From: Burkholderiales bacterium
GTDB lineage: Bacteria > Pseudomonadota > Gammaproteobacteria > Burkholderiales > Burkholderiaceae_C
Assembly: GCA_016192425.1 (NCBI GenBank)
Contig: JACPUE010000007.1
Location: 25,335-89,334, forward strand
Length of the DNA stretch: 64,000 bases
Direction of reading: 5' to 3'
The position numbers and the translations under genes are program-made. The notes beneath the pieces were generated by a model. It did not search any database, was not told the DNA's origin, and saw only the letters and a program-made list of their open reading frames with translations. The number at the start of each line of letters is the position of its first letter. Within the stretch, counting starts at the first letter, position 1. Shown one piece after another: positions 27,760 to 38,162 of the stretch.

Positions 27760-27880
27760 CCAGCGCTCCCGCGCAAGGGCCGCCAGTATCCCCACATGCG
27801 GGCGCCGGGAGCGTCCCCCTGCCCGCAGTGCGCAGCACTGCGAGAGCGGGGGGAAGGCCCGCAGGGCCTCAGGGGGGGTG
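27760..27880 (-). repeat. Long GC-rich multi-hairpin repeat, copy 2 (3' of acnA)
   Basis: Shares CAGCGCTCCCGCGCAAGGGC, the CCCCCTGCCCGCAG stretch and GCGAGAGCGGGGGGAAGG with copies 1 and 3. It begins three bases after the acnA stop in the direction of transcription and has a slightly longer loop in the first hairpin than the other copies. Confidence 0.8.
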
Positions 27881-27883
27881 TTC

Positions 27884-30802
27884 CTATTTTTCCAGCAACT
27901 GCCGCAGCACGTAGGGCAGGATGCCCCCAGCCAGGAAGTAGTCCACCTCGATGGGGGTGTCGATACGCAGCGTCAGCGTGGTCTCCAGGCGCGTGCCGTC
28001 GCTGCGCTGCACGACGAGCCGCGCATCGCTGCGCGGGGTGAGCCCGGGGTCGGGCAGGATGTCGATGCGCTCCTGCCCCGTCAGGCCCAGCGATTCCCAG
28101 GATTCGCCCGCCTTGAACTGCAGCGGCAGCACGCCCATGCCCACCAGGTTGCTGCGGTGGATGCGCTCGAAGCTGCGCGCCACCACCGCCCGGATGCCCA
28201 GCAACTGCGTGCCCTTGGCGGCCCAGTCGCGGCTGGAGCCGGTGCCGTACTCTTCGCCTGCAAACACCACGGTGGGCACGCCTTCGGCCTGGTAGCGCTG
28301 TGCGGCGTCAAAGATGGACAGCTTTTCGCCCGAGGGCTGGTGCAGCGTCCAGCCGCCCTCCTCGCGCGAGCCGTCGGCCTGCGGCGGCAGCATGAGGTTC
28401 TTGATGCGCACGTTGGCAAAGGTGCCGCGCACCATGACCTCGTGGTTGCCCCGGCGTGCGCCGTAGCTGTTGAAGTCTGCCTTGTGCACGCCGTGCTGCA
28501 GCAACCACTGGCCTGCGGGGGAGCTTTCCTTGATGGAACCCGCAGGCGAGATGTGGTCGGTGGTGATCGAATCGCCAAACAAAGCCATGGTGCGTGCACC
28601 CTGCACGGCCACAGGGTTTGCATCCAATTGGCCCATAGCGCCCGTTTTATGTGCGTTATCAGCTATTGAATTGATAGCAAACTGAGCAAAGAACGGCGGC
28701 TCGGCAATGTAGGTGCTCTGCGGCCAGGTGTAGGCGGTGCCGCTGACGCCCTTGATTTTTTCCCACAGCTTGCCGGGGTCTGTGGCCACCTTGGCGTAGT
28801 TCTCGCGGAAGGCCTTGCCCTTCATGGCGAACTTCAGGAGCTGGTGGATTTCGTCACTGGTGGGCCAGATATCGCCCAGGTACACGTCGCGCCCGCCTTT
28901 GCCCTGGCCCACGGGCTCGGTCATCAGGTCCTTGAGCACCGTGCCTGCAATGGCATAGGCCACCACGAGCGGCGGGCTGGCCAGGAAGTTGGCCTTGAGG
29001 TTCGGGTGGATACGCGCCTCGAAGTTGCGGTTGCCCGAGAGCACCGCCGCGCACACCAGGTTGTTCTGGATGATGGCCTCGTTGAGTTCAGGCGTGAGGT
29101 CGCCTGCATTGCCGATGCAGGTGGTGCAGCCATAGCCCGCCAGCGCAAAGCCCAGCTTTTCCAGGTACGGCAGCAGGCCGGTTTCGCGGAGGTATTCGGT
29201 CACGATGCGCGAGCCGGGGGCGAGCGAGGTCTTGATGTGCGGCGCCACCCGCAGCCCAGCTTTCACCGCCTTTTGGGCCAGCAGGCCTGCGGCCAGCAGC
29301 ACGCTGGGATTGCTGGTGTTGGTGCAGCTGGTGATGGCGGCAATCAGCACGTCGCCGTTGCCTACCCACTGGGCCTTGTCCGCATCGGTGGGCAACACGC
29401 ATACGGTTGTCGCTGGAGTTGCAGCGTGTGCCGAGGCCAGCGTGGGGCGGTTGCCGACCATTTCCACCACATCGCGTGCGGCACCGGGCCGGGGCGCGGG
29501 GGCTTCCGCAGCCGCGCCACCTTCGCCGCAGCCCACACGGTAGCGCTTGTACAGGCGTTCGGCCTGTTGGTTGAACCCGTTGTTGGAGGGCGGCTGGCTG
29601 AACAGTGCCGCGAACTGCTCTTTCACGCGGCCCAGCTCAATGCGGTCTTGCGGGCGCTTGGGGCCTGCCAGGCTGGGGGTGACTTGCCCCAGGTCCAGCC
29701 GCACCACCTGCGAATAGTCCACCTCGCCCGCCAGCGGCACGCCGAACAGGCCTTGCGCCTTGAAGTAGGCCTCGAAGGCTTCGATCTCGGCCTTGGTACG
29801 GCCAGTGCCTTTGAAGTACTCAATGGTCTTTTCATCGACCGGGAAGAAGCCCATGGTGGCGCCGTACTCGGGCGCCATGTTGCCGATGGTGGCGCGGTCG
29901 GGCAGCGCCAGGGTGCGTGTGCCTTCGCCAAAGAATTCGACGAACTTGCCCACCACCTTGTGCTGGCGCAGGATTTCGGTCACCGTGAGTACCAGGTCGG
30001 TGGCCGTGACGCCCTCGCGCAACTGGCCCGTCAGTTCAAAGCCCACCACGTCGGGCGTGAGGAAGTACACCGGCTGGCCCAGCATGGCGGCCTCGGCCTC
30101 GATGCCGCCCACACCCCAGCCCACGACGCCAATGCCATTGATCATGGTGGTGTGGCTGTCGGTGCCCACCAGGGTGTCGGGGTAGTAGATGCCCTCCTTG
30201 GTCTTGTGCACGCCACGCGCCAGGTATTCAAGGTTGACCTGATGCACGATGCCAAAGCCGGGGGGCACCACGCCAAAGGTGTCGAAGGCCTGCATGCCCC
30301 ATTTCATGAACTCGTAGCGCTCGCGGTTGCGCTGGAATTCGAGCTTCATGTTCAGATCCAGCGCTTTCTTGCTACCGTAGTGGTCCACCATGATGGAGTG
30401 ATCCACCACCAGATCCACCGGCACCAGCGGCTCGATGCGGCGCGGGTCGCTACCCAGGCGCTGCGCCGCGCTGCGCATGGCGGCCAGGTCGGCCAGCAGG
30501 GGCACGCCGGTGAAGTCCTGCAGCACCACGCGCGCAACAACAAAAGGGATTTCGTCCTGCCGCTCGGCCTGGGGCTGCCACTGGGCCAGTTGCTCGATGT
30601 GCGCCGGGGTGACCTTTTTGCCGTCGCAGTGGCGCAGCACGGCCTCCAGCACGATGCGCAGCGACACCGGCAGGCGCCGTATGCTGGGATATTGCCTTGC
30701 CAATGCAGGCAGGGAATACAACTGCCCTTTTTTCCCCGATGCGGTGGTGAATGTCCGCAGGGTATGGGCCATGGGGTGTGCGGCTGCCTTGCGTGTGGCC
30801 AT
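27884..30802 (-). CDS. acnA: Aconitate hydratase A
   Basis: [4Fe-4S] enzyme interconverting citrate and isocitrate. The cluster cysteines are in [12 protein letters not shown] and [14 protein letters not shown], and the swivel domain has [14 protein letters not shown] and [16 protein letters not shown]. At 972 residues it is longer than the usual 890-900. Part of the excess is an insertion of about 17 residues (near 707-723, containing [14 protein letters not shown]) exactly encoded by a short palindromic repeat, between the PPFF segment and the swivel domain. ATG 30802 is chosen; Met11 (MAHTLRTF) is an alternative start closer to other AcnA proteins. A long repeat follows the stop. Confidence 0.96.
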   Translation of the reverse strand: MATRKAAAHPMAHTLRTFTTASGKKGQLYSLPALARQYPSIRRLPVSLRIVLEAVLRHCDGKKVTPAHIEQLAQWQPQAERQDEIPFVVARVVLQDFTGVPLLADLAAMRSAAQRLGSDPRRIEPLVPVDLVVDHSIMVDHYGSKKALDLNMKLEFQRNRERYEFMKWGMQAFDTFGVVPPGFGIVHQVNLEYLARGVHKTKEGIYYPDTLVGTDSHTTMINGIGVVGWGVGGIEAEAAMLGQPVYFLTPDVVGFELTGQLREGVTATDLVLTVTEILRQHKVVGKFVEFFGEGTRTLALPDRATIGNMAPEYGATMGFFPVDEKTIEYFKGTGRTKAEIEAFEAYFKAQGLFGVPLAGEVDYSQVVRLDLGQVTPSLAGPKRPQDRIELGRVKEQFAALFSQPPSNNGFNQQAERLYKRYRVGCGEGGAAAEAPAPRPGAARDVVEMVGNRPTLASAHAATPATTVCVLPTDADKAQWVGNGDVLIAAITSCTNTSNPSVLLAAGLLAQKAVKAGLRVAPHIKTSLAPGSRIVTEYLRETGLLPYLEKLGFALAGYGCTTCIGNAGDLTPELNEAIIQNNLVCAAVLSGNRNFEARIHPNLKANFLASPPLVVAYAIAGTVLKDLMTEPVGQGKGGRDVYLGDIWPTSDEIHQLLKFAMKGKAFRENYAKVATDPGKLWEKIKGVSGTAYTWPQSTYIAEPPFFAQFAINSIADNAHKTGAMGQLDANPVAVQGARTMALFGDSITTDHISPAGSIKESSPAGQWLLQHGVHKADFNSYGARRGNHEVMVRGTFANVRIKNLMLPPQADGSREEGGWTLHQPSGEKLSIFDAAQRYQAEGVPTVVFAGEEYGTGSSRDWAAKGTQLLGIRAVVARSFERIHRSNLVGMGVLPLQFKAGESWESLGLTGQERIDILPDPGLTPRSDARLVVQRSDGTRLETTLTLRIDTPIEVDYFLAGGILPYVLRQLLEK
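28632..28682 (-). repeat. Short palindromic repeat inserted in frame in acnA
   Basis: On the minus strand it reads TTGCTATCAATTCAATAGC, then TGATAACGC and GGGCGCTATGGGCC, matching the head and tail of the family. The reading frame is kept and no stop is created; in another frame it would contain TGA and TAG. Confidence 0.8.
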
Positions 30803-30972
30803 TTGCGTGCCTCCAGTCGTGGGTGTGGCATGCATTTTGGTCACAAACAACCCAAACCTGCAATGGCCCGCCTGGGTACGAGGGCTCTGGTGCATGCGGG
30901 CCCAATGGTAAGCGCTGAATTTTCTGCAAGGAGCCCACCCGCAAACATCCAAGCGCCATTACAAGACACCCA

Positions 30973-31006
30973 AAGAAAAAGCCCGCCAAAGCGGGCTTTT
31001 TCTTTG
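30973..31006 (-). terminator. Bidirectional intrinsic terminator after the hns-like gene
   Basis: AAAGCCCGC and GCGGGCTTT pair around a four-base loop with A-run and T-run flanks on both sides. It ends transcription of the H-NS-like gene and separates it from the acnA promoter region. Confidence 0.9.
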
Positions 31007-31026
31007 AATGGGACTGCAAATACCGC

Positions 31027-31314
31027 TTAAATAGCGTATTTGGCGCGGTCCTGGCCTTGAATCCACTTGGGCGGCTTGCCCCGGCCCGTCCAGGTCTTGC
31101 CGGTGGCGGGATCGCGGTATTTGGGAGCCACCTTGGTGCCTGCCACAGCGCTGCGGCCGCGTGCGGGGGGAAACACATCCTGCGGGGTCAATTCAAATTC
31201 AGCCACCAGTGCATGAATTTTGGCAATGGCGCCGGAAATGGCGTCCTGGCGGGCGGCCTTGATGCGCTGCTCCAGCGCTTCACGCTCTTGAATGAGTTTC
31301 TTGTAATCTTCCAT
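31027..31314 (-). CDS. H-NS family nucleoid-associated protein
   Basis: A 95-residue DNA-binding protein that silences AT-rich DNA. The N-terminal coiled coil (LIQEREALEQRIKAARQDAI) is for oligomerisation, and the C-terminal domain has YRDPATGKTWTGRGKPPKWI, the conserved H-NS minor-groove loop with TGRGKPP. The small size and Ala/Gly-rich linker fit the BpH3/BpH1 type of Burkholderiales. It has its own terminator and sits alone between acnA and the CNNM gene. Confidence 0.94.
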   Translation of the reverse strand: MEDYKKLIQEREALEQRIKAARQDAISGAIAKIHALVAEFELTPQDVFPPARGRSAVAGTKVAPKYRDPATGKTWTGRGKPPKWIQGQDRAKYAI

Positions 31315-31461
31315 GGCGGTGTGGATGTTGAAGTGGACGACGGGCTAAATTATATCCAGAAATACAGCTTTATGGCAAATAGCTGTTTGCAGCGCCATCC
31401 CCAAAACTCCGCCCTGGCAGGATTATGCGGATTATGTGCGCCCATAAACCCTGCAAGACAT

Positions 31462-32751
31462 TCAACTTTCCCTGGCAGCCAGTACCTTGTCGATGCGTTT
31501 GCCGTCCAGATCGACCACTTCGAATATCCACCCGGCACTGGCTATGCGCTCTCCCACGCTGGGCAGGTGGCCCGATTCGGCCAATAACAAGCCCGCCAGG
31601 GTGTTATAGCGGCCCTTTTCTTCGTCCGGCAGTTCGCGGATTTCCAGGCGCGCTTTCAGTTCGGAGATGGGCACCAATCCGTCAAGCAGCCAGCTTCCGT
31701 CCTCACGCTGCACAGCCCAAGCGTCCAGCGGCGTGCCGGGCTGCAACTCGCCGGTAATGGCTTCAAGCAAATCGCGCGGCGTCATCAAACCCTGCACCAC
31801 GCCGTATTCATCGACCACGAACACCATGCGCCCCGCGCGCTCACGGAATTGCTCCAGCAGCTCCATGCCGCTGAGGGTTTCGGGCAGAAAGACCGCTGCC
31901 TGGGCGTGGGCGCCCACGGGCTGCGGCGCCTGGGGCCCCAGTTCCAGCAGGCGCGCCACACTGATGACGCCTACCACTTCGTCCAGCGACCCCCGGCACA
32001 CCGGGTACCACGAATGCGCGCCGGTACTGCTGCCCGCACCGGCCTGCTGCAGCGCCTGGGCCACCGAGCATGCGGCGTCCAGCCAGTGCACGTCGCTGCG
32101 CGGCACCATGAGCGAGGTCAGCGGCCGGTCGTCCAGGCGAAAGACGTTCTGCACCATCTGGTGCTCGTGCTGCTCGATCACCCCGGCCTCGCGGCCTTCT
32201 TCCAGGCTGGCGGCGATTTCCTCCTCGGTCACCGCACGGGCGGCGGCGTTGTCCACGCGCAGCACAGCCAGCACCCCCTGGGTGGACAGCGACAGCAGCC
32301 GCACAAAAGGCTTGGCCACCCGCGCCACCCAGGCCATGGGGCGCGAGACCAGCCGCGAAACCGTTTCGGGGTACAACTGCCCGATGCGCTTGGGCACCAG
32401 CTCGCCAAACACGATGGTGATGAAAGTGATGACCGTGACCACCAGCGCCGTGGCCGTGATGCTGGCGGGCCGCTCGGGCATGCCCAGGGCATGCAGCCAC
32501 ACGGTAAGGTCGTCGCTGAAAGCAGCCTCGCCAATGATGCCGTTGAGCATGCCGATGGAGGTAATGCCCACCTGCACCGATGAGAGAAACTGCGTGGGGT
32601 TTTCCAGCAGGTCAAGCGCTGCCTGCGCGCCCTTGTCGCCGCCTTGCGCCATGGCCGTGAGCCGTGCCTTGCGGCTGGAGGCCAGCGCCAGCTCCGACAT
32701 GGCAAACACCCCGTTGAGCAGGGTCAGCAGCGCAATCAGCAGAAAATCCAT
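31462..32751 (-). CDS. CNNM/CBS-domain membrane protein (hemolysin/CorC-type family)
   Basis: A 429-residue integral membrane protein. An N-terminal CNNM (DUF21) region with about four hydrophobic segments (LLIALLTLLNGVFAMSELAL first) and VFGELVPKRIG is followed by a pair of CBS domains (about residues 200-345, including MVPRSDVHWLD and FVVDEYGVVQGLMTPRDLLE) and a C-terminal CorC/HlyC transporter-associated domain. The family is linked to magnesium or other cation export; the hemolysin name is historical. It is divergent from apaH, 24 bases apart. Confidence 0.92.
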   Translation of the reverse strand: MDFLLIALLTLLNGVFAMSELALASSRKARLTAMAQGGDKGAQAALDLLENPTQFLSSVQVGITSIGMLNGIIGEAAFSDDLTVWLHALGMPERPASITATALVVTVITFITIVFGELVPKRIGQLYPETVSRLVSRPMAWVARVAKPFVRLLSLSTQGVLAVLRVDNAAARAVTEEEIAASLEEGREAGVIEQHEHQMVQNVFRLDDRPLTSLMVPRSDVHWLDAACSVAQALQQAGAGSSTGAHSWYPVCRGSLDEVVGVISVARLLELGPQAPQPVGAHAQAAVFLPETLSGMELLEQFRERAGRMVFVVDEYGVVQGLMTPRDLLEAITGELQPGTPLDAWAVQREDGSWLLDGLVPISELKARLEIRELPDEEKGRYNTLAGLLLAESGHLPSVGERIASAGWIFEVVDLDGKRIDKVLAARES

Positions 32752-32775
32752 ACTTCAGCCGTAACAAAAAACACC

Positions 32776-33618
32776 ATGGCACTTTACTGTATCGGCGATG
32801 TGCAGGGCTGCGATGCCTCGCTGCAGCGCCTGCTGGACCTGATGGGCTTCTCGCCCAGCCGCGACACGGTGTACCTGCTGGGCGACCTGGTCAACCGAGG
32901 CCCCGACTCGGCCGCCGTGCTGCGCCGCTGCATGCAGCAGGAAGGTGCGCTGCGCTGCCTGCTGGGCAACCACGACCTGCATCTGCTGGCCGTGGCGCAC
33001 GGCGTGCGCAAACCCTCGCGGCGCGACACGCTGGACGGCATCCTGCACGCCAGCGACCGCGACGCCCTGCTGCACTGGCTACGCCAGCAGCCCCTGGCCT
33101 GCGAACACCCGCATGCGGGCGAGCGCCTGCTGATGCTGCACGCAGGCGCCCTGCCCGCCTGGAGCACCGACGACGTGCTGCGCCTGGCAGGCGAAGTGCA
33201 TGCGGTGCTGCGCAGCAACGATCTGCCGGGCTTTTTGCACCAGATGTACGGCAACCAGCCCGACCGCTGGGACGAGCGGCTGTGCGGCGCAGACCGCCTG
33301 CGTGTGGTGGTCAATGCGCTGACCCGGCTGCGCTTTTGCTCGCCGCAGGGAGTGATGGACTTCGAAAGCACCGAAGCCGCCAGCCAGGCGCCCCAGGGAC
33401 TGCTGCCCTGGTTCGACGTACCAGGCCGCCGCACAGCGGGCAGCCTGCTGGCAGTGGGCCACTGGTCCACGCTGGGGTTGCTCAACCGGCCTGACTTGTT
33501 GGCGCTGGACACGGGCTGCGTGTGGGGCGGGCAGCTCAGCGCCGTGCGCTTTGGCGCAACGCTGGCGCAGCGGGAGGTGCTGCAGGTGGAGTGTCCGCAG
33601 GAGCAGATGCCTGGGTGA
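32776..33618 (+). CDS. apaH: Symmetrical bis(5'-nucleosyl)-tetraphosphatase
   Basis: Hydrolyses Ap4A to two ADP. The 280-residue calcineurin-like protein shows the metallophosphatase blocks IGDVQGCDASLQRLL, GDLVNRGPDS, LGNHDLHLLAVAHG and MLHAGALPAW. ATG 32776 is preceded by AACAAAAAACACC with only weak Shine-Dalgarno character; the longer open frame upstream overlaps the CNNM gene and is rejected. Converges with rhlE across a 98-base gap that holds a short repeat. Confidence 0.95.
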   Translation: MALYCIGDVQGCDASLQRLLDLMGFSPSRDTVYLLGDLVNRGPDSAAVLRRCMQQEGALRCLLGNHDLHLLAVAHGVRKPSRRDTLDGILHASDRDALLHWLRQQPLACEHPHAGERLLMLHAGALPAWSTDDVLRLAGEVHAVLRSNDLPGFLHQMYGNQPDRWDERLCGADRLRVVVNALTRLRFCSPQGVMDFESTEAASQAPQGLLPWFDVPGRRTAGSLLAVGHWSTLGLLNRPDLLALDTGCVWGGQLSAVRFGATLAQREVLQVECPQEQMPG

Positions 33619-33619
33619 G

Positions 33620-33658
33620 ATTGCTATTTTTTGATAGCTGGTAGCGCTTGCTGGTTTT
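33620..33658 (+). repeat. Short palindromic repeat in the apaH-rhlE gap
   Basis: ATTGCTATTTTTTGATAGC head with TAGCGCTTG, a shortened tail. Lies directly after the apaH stop. A GGCCGGG/CCCGGCC hairpin follows at 33669-33688 with no T-run. Confidence 0.75.
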
Positions 33659-33716
33659 TGAGAGCAGAGGCCGGGTCTCGCCCCGGCCAGCCACCCTCAA
33701 AAAGAAACCTCAGAAA

Positions 33717-35159
<1,443 letters not shown>

Positions 35160-35244
35160 TGAACCTGCTATTGTCGCACCGCAGGCCTTATCCGCCCCAA
35201 GGCGATGTTCGCAGCAGTTTGAGCCCATTGGCTGCACCCTCTGA

Positions 35245-35296
35245 ATGCTACTATTTTAATAGCACACTACGCTTTATGGGCGAGCGCTTGAGCACA
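35245..35296 (+). repeat. Short palindromic repeat between the SulP gene and rhlE
   Basis: ATGCTACTATTTTAATAGC head followed by CTACGCTTTATGGGCGAGCG tail. It sits just beyond the SulP transporter stop codon. Confidence 0.7.
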
Positions 35297-35299
35297 TAA

Positions 35300-37444
35300 C
35301 TATTCCAGCACCGCACGCAATTGCCGCGTGGTGGCGGCCAGGCGGCGCGTACCGATCTGGGCCAGGTTGTTCATCACGGTGAGGGCGGCCTGCGGGTGCT
35401 GCTGGGCCCAGGTATCGAAATCGGCACGGGCCAGGCGCACCAGGCGCGCCTGGCCATGCTCGGTGCCCGCGCAGGCTGTGCGCGGCGCGCCGCTGAGGAA
35501 GGCCATCTCCCCAAACGCCATGCCCGGCCCCATCGTCGCCAGTCGCAGGCCGCTGGCTGCCGGCCAGTGGGTCACCAAGGTGATGTGGCCTGACTGGACG
35601 ACCAGCAGGTCACGGTCGGTATCGCCCGCTGCAAACACAATGCTGTGCGCTGGCGCCACCTGCGGACGCAGCAGCGCTTGGAGCGCCTGGCGCGCCTGCA
35701 CCTGCAGGCCTTCGCCGATTTCTCCGAGCGGGTCGCTGTCGGAATGGCGCACGCGCAGGTGCGACGGGCGCTGCGCCAGGATAGCCGCCTCAGCCCATTC
35801 AAGCGCGCGGTCTTGGTCGGCAAAGCTGCGCACTTCGCTGCCTACCTGCGCCGCAGATACGGCATCGAGCGACGCCACCGCCACGGCAATGTCCTGCTGC
35901 TGCAGGTCGCGCACCAGGGCGCGCAGTTGCGCCAGGGCCGTGCTGTCCCAGGCAGGCACGCGGCTGGCGTCCAGTACCACCCAGCGGTGCCGGGGCTGCA
36001 GCAGCAGGTGCACCTGCTCCGACAAATGGGCAGCCACACCAAAGGACATGACGCCCTGCAGCTCGAACACCGCCACCTGGTTCATATGCTGGGCCACCCA
36101 CAGGTCTGAAGGGGCACGGCGCAAGCGCCGTGAGCGCAGTTCCCCGTCCAGGCGCACATGCCGCAACACTTTGGTGGCCGAATCGCGCAACAGCACAAAC
36201 GTGGCCACCACCAGCCCCGCCACCAAAGCCACCACACCGCCAAAAACCGCAAACACCAGCGCCACCAGCCAGCTTTGCGCCCAGGTGTGCAATACCTGGC
36301 GCAGGTAGTGCGAGGACCACATCAGCCTTGGCACCTGCATCAGCCCGGCCAGCACCAGGCCACCAGCAAGGCTGGCCATGGGCACCCAATGCAGCCACCA
36401 AGCCCCCGTGAGCGCCACCCCCATCATGATGGCGGCATGCCATTGCTGCGCTTGCAGCCCTGGCAACGCCTGAGCCAGCACGATGCGGGAACGCGAGGCA
36501 CTGGTGGATGAGGGGATCAGCCCCGCCAGGGCGCACAGCGCGCCCCACAGGCTTTCGCGCCGCAAGGCGGCATTGGCATCCATGCGCAGGCCATGGTCCA
36601 GATCCAACTCCTGAAAAAACAGCAACAGCTCCAGGCTGTTGACCAGCGCCATGAGCAACGCCAACACCACCAGCGCCTGCCCGTGCCGATGTGCCAGCTC
36701 CAGCCAGGGAATGCCCCCCCACTCGGGCCACAGCGGCCCTGCAAAAGCGCTGGCCGGTGCAGCAGCCACGAACACATCCCCCAGCCCGGCACCCCAGAAC
36801 CCCGCACAGGCCACTGCTACCGACACCACGGCCACGGCCGTAATCAGCGCCGGAAGGCGCGGCCAACGCCCCCGGATCCACCACGCCAGCGCAGCCACGC
36901 ACAGGGCGGCCAGCGCATGCCAGACGGTGCGTTCTTCGTCCAGCACCCCACTGCCAAAGCCGGTGCGCACCTGCCCCAACACCATCGAAAGCCCCACCCC
37001 TGCCGCAAAACCATGGGTAACCGAGATGGGCAAGAACCGCGCCACCGACGCCAGGCGCAACACCCCCAGCAGCCACTGAAACGCAAACGCCAGCGCACCC
37101 GTAGCGCCCGCCACAGCCAACTGCTGGCGCCCGCTGAGCCCCAGGCCAGGCGCCGCCGCATGCACCTGAGCCAACACCACGGCAAACAGCAGCGCCACCA
37201 CCGTGGTGGGCGCATACACCACCCCGGCGCGCGGCGCGGCCAGCGTCAACAACAAGCCCGGCAATGCAGCCGACCACAAGGCCAGGGCTGCCAGCGAATG
37301 GTCGGCGGCCAGGGGGGCAAATGCCAGCAAGCCCAGGCCCACCGCATGCGGTACGGTGACGGCGGCGGCAGACCAGGCGGCAGCCATGCTGCTGGCAGCA
37401 TGGTTCTGGGTGGGCGCGCTGGCTGAGGCGGGGGCATGCTCCAT
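35300..37444 (-). CDS. SulP-family anion transporter with STAS and cyclic-nucleotide-binding domains
   Basis: A 714-residue inner-membrane protein. The first 430 residues form the SulP transporter core with ten or more hydrophobic segments and SSTSASRSRIVL. A STAS domain follows at about 445-550 (VFELQGVMSFGVAAHLSEQV, WVVLDASRVPAWDSTALAQL). The C-terminal 130 residues are a cNMP-binding barrel (HSIVFAAGDTDRDLLVVQSG, MGPGMAFGEMAFLSGAPRTA with the GE-MA phosphate loop). Substrate is probably sulfate or bicarbonate; unknown. ATG 37444 has an AGGATGG ribosome site; two earlier ATGs (37453, 37465) do not. Confidence 0.88.
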   Translation of the reverse strand: MEHAPASASAPTQNHAASSMAAAWSAAAVTVPHAVGLGLLAFAPLAADHSLAALALWSAALPGLLLTLAAPRAGVVYAPTTVVALLFAVVLAQVHAAAPGLGLSGRQQLAVAGATGALAFAFQWLLGVLRLASVARFLPISVTHGFAAGVGLSMVLGQVRTGFGSGVLDEERTVWHALAALCVAALAWWIRGRWPRLPALITAVAVVSVAVACAGFWGAGLGDVFVAAAPASAFAGPLWPEWGGIPWLELAHRHGQALVVLALLMALVNSLELLLFFQELDLDHGLRMDANAALRRESLWGALCALAGLIPSSTSASRSRIVLAQALPGLQAQQWHAAIMMGVALTGAWWLHWVPMASLAGGLVLAGLMQVPRLMWSSHYLRQVLHTWAQSWLVALVFAVFGGVVALVAGLVVATFVLLRDSATKVLRHVRLDGELRSRRLRRAPSDLWVAQHMNQVAVFELQGVMSFGVAAHLSEQVHLLLQPRHRWVVLDASRVPAWDSTALAQLRALVRDLQQQDIAVAVASLDAVSAAQVGSEVRSFADQDRALEWAEAAILAQRPSHLRVRHSDSDPLGEIGEGLQVQARQALQALLRPQVAPAHSIVFAAGDTDRDLLVVQSGHITLVTHWPAASGLRLATMGPGMAFGEMAFLSGAPRTACAGTEHGQARLVRLARADFDTWAQQHPQAALTVMNNLAQIGTRRLAATTRQLRAVLE

Positions 37445-37520
37445 GGGTGCCATCCTACGCCGCATGCTGTATGAGAAACACCCCCTGCGTCGCCTTCGGC
37501 GCCTGCACTGAAGGCCGGGG

Positions 37521-38093
37521 TCAGGCTCTGGGGAGAGTGACGCCGTGCTGCCCCTGGTACTTGCCGCCGCGGTCCTTGTACGAGACCTCGCAGACGTCGT
37601 CCTTGTCGCTCTCGAAGAACAGCACCTGGGCGCAGCCCTCGCCCGCGTAGATGCGCGCGGGCAGCGGCGTGGTGTTGGAGAACTCCAGCGTCACGTAGCC
37701 TTCCCACTCGGGCTCGAAAGGCGTGACGTTGACGATGATGCCGCAGCGCGCGTAGGTGCTCTTGCCCAGGCAGACGGTGAGCACGTTGCGCGGGATGCGG
37801 AAGTATTCGACGGTGCGCGCCAGCGCAAAGCTGTTGGGCGGGATGATGCAGCTGTCGCCTTCGAAATCGACGAAGCTCTTTTCGTCGAAGTTCTTGGGGT
37901 CCACCACCGTGCTGTGGATGTTGGTGAAGACCTTGAACTCGGGCGCGCAGCGGATGTCGTAGCCGTAGCTGCTGGTGCCGTAGCTGATGATCTTGCGGCC
38001 CTCGGCCTCGCGCACCTGGCCGGGCTCGAAGGGCTCGATCATGCCGTGCTCGGCCGCCATGCGGCGGATCCATTTGTCGCTCTTGATGCTCAT
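37521..38093 (-). CDS. dcd: dCTP deaminase
   Basis: Converts dCTP to dUTP for thymidylate synthesis. The 190-residue trimeric enzyme has [49 protein letters not shown] (given as [20 protein letters not shown]) with the catalytic Glu, and CAQVLFFES. It is full length. It follows guanine deaminase and the SulP gene on the same strand; a short repeat separates it from guanine deaminase. Confidence 0.96.
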   Translation of the reverse strand: MSIKSDKWIRRMAAEHGMIEPFEPGQVREAEGRKIISYGTSSYGYDIRCAPEFKVFTNIHSTVVDPKNFDEKSFVDFEGDSCIIPPNSFALARTVEYFRIPRNVLTVCLGKSTYARCGIIVNVTPFEPEWEGYVTLEFSNTTPLPARIYAGEGCAQVLFFESDKDDVCEVSYKDRGGKYQGQHGVTLPRA

Positions 38094-38112
38094 GGTGCGG
38101 GTTCCTGGCCAG

Positions 38113-38162
38113 TTACTATGTTTTTGATAGCGCGTAGCGCTGATTCATATTGCGCAGGGGCC
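38113..38162 (+). repeat. Short palindromic repeat at the guanine deaminase 3' end
   Basis: TTACTATGTTTTTGATAGCG head, GTAGCGCTGATT and a GCGCAGGGGCC tail. The guanine deaminase stop (TGA at 38145-38147, minus strand) and the codons before it lie inside the tail. Confidence 0.75.

Noticed and set aside
33669..33688. GGCCGGG/CCCGGCC hairpin between apaH and rhlE as a terminator
   Set aside because: The stem is good but neither strand has a T-run after it, so it was kept only as a note in the repeat entry.
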